Assembly: GCF_021347895.1 (NCBI RefSeq)
Contig: NC_067132.1
Location: 9,230,995-9,294,994, forward strand
Length of the DNA: 64,000 bases
Source of the DNA: Acanthochromis polyacanthus
Taxonomy: Eukaryota > Chordata > Actinopteri > Pomacentridae
Direction: 5' to 3'
Part shown: positions 61,201-64,000 of the stretch, one piece after another
How positions within the stretch are numbered: the first letter of the stretch is position 1
How the letters are laid out: each line of letters opens with the position of its first letter
Notes under the pieces: model-generated
The model's database searches: none
What the model was told of the DNA's origin: nothing
Seen by the model: the letters and a program-made list of their open reading frames with translations, nothing else
Made by a program: the position numbers and the translations under genes

Positions 61201-61375
61201 AAATGTGAAGACACAGTTTTCTTAGGCCTTTACAATAAATAGTTACTGTAAATGGAATATCTGTGGGTTTTAGACAACAACAACAACAACAAAAGCAATG
61301 TGAATGTCACCTCCAGGTTCAGGAAAAATATGGGTATTCAAAACAGTTGAATACTTAAATCAAGTAGAAATGGAC
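58201..61375. other. Gene-free stretch of 3.2 kb
   Basis: No recognised repeat family except a short (CAA)n at 61277-61291. The segment 59540-59900 (with GGATAATCCATTGCAAATTG) is a candidate for conserved non-coding DNA because it looks neither repetitive nor low-complexity. No exon recognised. Confidence 0.4.
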
Positions 61376-61739
61376 ACAACTGTTCAAAAGTCTGGGGTCA
61401 CCCAGACAGTTTCATGTTTTCCATGAAAGGTCACACTTTTATTCATGTGCTAACATAACCGCACAAGGGTTTTCTAATCATCAATTAGCCTTTCAACACC
61501 ATGAGCTAACACAATGTAGCATTAGAACACAGGAGTGATGGTTGCTGGAAATGTTCCTCTGTACCCCTATGGAGATATTCCATTAAACATCAGTCGTTTC
61601 AAGCTAGAATAGACATTTACCACATTAACAATGTCTAGACTAGATTTCTGTTTCATTTAATGTTTTCTTTATTTTACAAGACTGCTTTTCTTTAAAAAAA
61701 TAAAGACATTTCTACGTGACCCCAAACTTTTGAGCATAC
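61376..61739 (-). mobile_element. Miniature inverted-repeat element, family M copy 3 (inverted)
   Basis: It opens with TGTTCAAAAGTCTGGGGTCA and closes with GACCCCAAACTTTTGAGCAT. The internal blocks GTTTTCTAATCATCAATTAG, GAGCTAACACAATGTAGCAT and GAGTGATGGTTGCTGGAAAT are reverse complements of those in copy 2. Most diverged of the three at its ends. Confidence 0.75.
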
Positions 61740-63004
61740 AGAAATGTTCTATAGTGTTTCAGTTAGTTATTAAAGCTGACGACTTCATATACAGCATAAT
61801 GTCCACGTAAAATTAGGAAAATATGCAGCAATGCTCCTGCACAGTATCATTTACAAATCCTATAAAATCAATAAATATAGTCTCTACAAAGTCGGGCTGG
61901 CTCTGGAGTCTACCACCTGACGAGATGTGTAGACAGCAGCTGAATAACTTCAGCAATGATGTAAAACAGATTCATTTATATACAAGAATGAACATTTATA
62001 CAAGAAGACAGAAACCAGAAAGCAAGCGATTGTGACTTACGTGTTTGTTCTGTATAAGAGATAAAGTAACTGTGTCATAAAGCTGAATATCCTGCTACAC
62101 TTGCTGCTGTGATGATCCTTTTGTTTGTTTACTCTCAGAACTCCTCATTTCCTCACTCAGTCAGAGCTAGCTAAGTGCTCTTATAGAATGTTTAAACATA
62201 AAGACATTTGTGCATCAATTCAAAAAGAGATATATAAAGGTCCCTAAGGACAAAAATGCCAGCATCAAAAAACTGCATTAAAAATGTTGAATATAAAGAT
62301 TGTTTTCTACATTTATTGAGTAATGTTTTTAACCAGCATTAGTCTTCATGGCAACCAAAGAAAAAAAATCAGGATTTTAACCATTGAAATACCAGATTGT
62401 TAAAGTCAAAAAAAAAAAAAAAGGAAGAACAGAGAACTAATTATTTTCAATACAGCAAAAACTAAGAGGAATTTCTATGATGGGGGACAAGCAACGACAG
62501 TCATTTTGATGCATTGCTTTTTTTAAAAAACTTTTTACATTACATTTCTTTGTACAGTGTCAGGTTAAGCTAGCTGCCTGAACTTGCTTTTGCAAATCCA
62601 GTTGTTCCATTTTCCACATATTATTTGTTTGAGTCCGCAGTGCCACAGACTTCACTATCTGTTTTTAGTTTCATAGAATCCAGTCCATTATTTCTTTCAC
62701 AGTCACATGACAGTGAGCATTTCATAACTGTACAAGTTTTCAATAAAGCCTGTCATGTCTCTAGTGTGTTGTCGACCACTGACATGAAAGGCCAGTTTCA
62801 CCCAGACGGTTGCTGTGTGACTCACTTAAAGCAACTGAGTGGAAACTACAGACTGTGTATTAAAGACGGACGTAGCATCTTGGCCTGAAATGTTCAGTCA
62901 ACCTGCATTCTTTCTAACAGCCGCTGAGGGACGACTCATCTGGTTAATAAAAGTAGTTTGGTTGTATGGAAGTCAATGCAAAATGACTGTATTTCTCACA
63001 TGAT
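61740..63004. other. Gene-free stretch with A/T runs
   Basis: A runs lie at 62362-62371 and 62409-62422, and T/A runs at 62518-62535. An AATAAA signal occurs near 62741 (TTTTCAATAAAGCC), but no transcript can be inferred from it alone. No coding signal. Confidence 0.35.
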
Positions 63005-63290
63005 CAGTTACCTCAGTATACATATGTCCAGTGTTTTTAACATGGCACAATGTTCATTTTGTAAATTAGAGTCCCATTTAGAGCAAAACAGACAATAAAG
63101 CAGGGTGTGGTTAAGGGCGTGGCTGCCTGGTGATTGACAGGTCACTTTGAAGTCACGTTCTTGGGCAGATCCACTCATTTTGTCTGTTTTTGTTTTTATT
63201 TTTTAAAAAAAAGCAAGATTGCAACAGCAATTTCTAAATTCAACGCATTCACAAAAAAATAGAAATAGGTGGCGTCATGGTGGCTACGTC
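63005..63290 (-). repeat. Fish dispersed repeat, inverted relative of 22865-23090
   Basis: Plus-strand words AGAGTCCCATTTAGAGCAAA, CAATAAAGCAGGGTGTGGTT and AAGGGCGTGGCTGCCTGGTG, then ATTGACAGGTCAC. The reverse complement gives TGTCAATCACCAGGCAGCCA and CGCCC, matching the opening of the repeat at 22865. Sequence downstream (GTGGCTACGTCCATTTATAT) fits the other end of the family as I recall it. Confidence 0.5.
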
Positions 63291-64000
63291 CATTTATATA
63301 CTGACTGTGGTGAAAGCTGGAGAGAACTTAACAACAATAGAGCAGAGATGACACCCATAGGTTTCCTGAAGAGTGGCTTTGAAGCTGTGTTTAGCTCCAA
63401 ACACTGCCATCTCAGCACAGCCTCATAACTCTGACAACTGTCATGAATAGAGAAATTAGCTAGAAAGACCTTTTTTTATGTGCCAGTCTCTAAACAAGTG
63501 TATTTCTTCTGTAAATTTGAACATTTTAACCTGAGGGATTAACAGGGATCGACTTGCTTTTGGGTGGCCACTCAAGGAACTGCATTTTTTTCTTACCTCT
63601 GCATTGACTTCTGGAGGTTGCTGCTTGGTAAGAAACAATGTTTAAAAAAAATACTTTAAAACATTAAGATAGCTACTTGATACTCTGTTCCTGTCCATCT
63701 CTTCAGCAAAACATGGCAAAAAGTGCCAAAACTGCCAGTGATACCTGGATTGGTCAGTAAAAGAAACCTGTTTCCAGAGGGAAAATGTCGCCGTGTTTTA
63801 AGTGTTCCAGAGTGGGTTCAACCCATAACTGTTTCGTTTTGTTTATTTACATCAGCATTTAACCTCTTGTTTGCCCATGTGTGGTGCCAGTGGACAAGCA
63901 AGCAGCCACCAGGGCTTAAAAAATGAATATCGTTTTGAAAAATGAATTACAATGACCACTTTGCTTGCTCCTCTTCACAGAGCTCCCACCATAAATAATT
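63291..64000. other. Gene-free stretch to the window end
   Basis: Nothing recognised; only short open frames without domains. Confidence 0.4.

Noticed and set aside
62735..62745. AATAAA polyadenylation signal suggesting a nearby gene end
   Set aside because: The hexamer is frequent by chance in AT-rich DNA and no exon or other transcript evidence is visible around it.

Overview
The window looks like non-coding, intergenic or intronic DNA from a teleost fish. The transposon families are ones I associate with fish: L2-clade LINE fragments with (ATTGA)n-like or CATTTAGCAGACGC-type 3' ends, Tc1/mariner remnants, tRNA-derived SINEs, a hAT element with CAGGGGTCGGCAACC termini, and long (AC)n arrays. 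The sequence is AT-rich. I found no credible host protein-coding exon, no tRNA or rRNA gene, no CRISPR array and no prokaryotic gene organisation. Apart from mobile-element coding remnants, the open frames are short, lack recognisable domains and look like chance.

Layout. 1-2.06 kb is unassigned. A decayed Tc1-type transposase end (about 2.06-2.34 kb) sits next to a TTAA-flanked DNA transposon (2.38-3.28 kb). A 5'-truncated L2-clade LINE with a still-open reverse-transcriptase frame fills 4.74-6.6 kb on the minus strand. From 6.8 to 9.38 kb lies a nested structure: a long-armed inverted-repeat transposon with a 6-bp target duplication contains a hAT-like element, which contains a tRNA-SINE and a further inverted-repeat element flanked by CCGG. 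Two related elements at 12.77-13.30 and 20.98-21.55 kb have TAGCCTAGCC termini and perfect 9-bp target duplications; the second carries a fragment of a RecQ-like helicase. A hAT element (21.9-22.7 kb), a fish-wide dispersed repeat (22.9 kb) and a piggyBac-type miniature element (23.5 kb) follow.

The stretch from about 24.5 to 43.5 kb is almost free of recognisable repeats, apart from one miniature element (33.3 kb), an L2 tail (26.0 kb) and one dispersed repeat (37.7 kb). If the window contains conserved regulatory DNA, this is a likely place for it, but conservation cannot be judged from one sequence. A second repeat-rich zone begins with a LINE end at 43.5 kb. It continues with a SINE (46.4 kb), an L2 tail (46.8 kb) and a Tc1-type element (50.0 kb), then the inverted sister copy of the TTAA element (52.26-53.18 kb), two LINE 3' ends in a row (53.4-55.3 kb), miniature elements at 57.0 and 61.4 kb, a SINE at 57.57 kb and dispersed repeats at 58 and 63 kb.

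The most useful observations are pairwise. Copies of the same element within the window allow element boundaries, target duplications and likely reading frames to be inferred directly. The strongest candidates for something poorly described are the 9-bp-duplication element carrying a helicase fragment, the 6-bp-duplication long-inverted-repeat element with a one-sided 100-bp terminal triplication, and the TTAA element whose internal exon differs between copies by a single apparently synonymous base.
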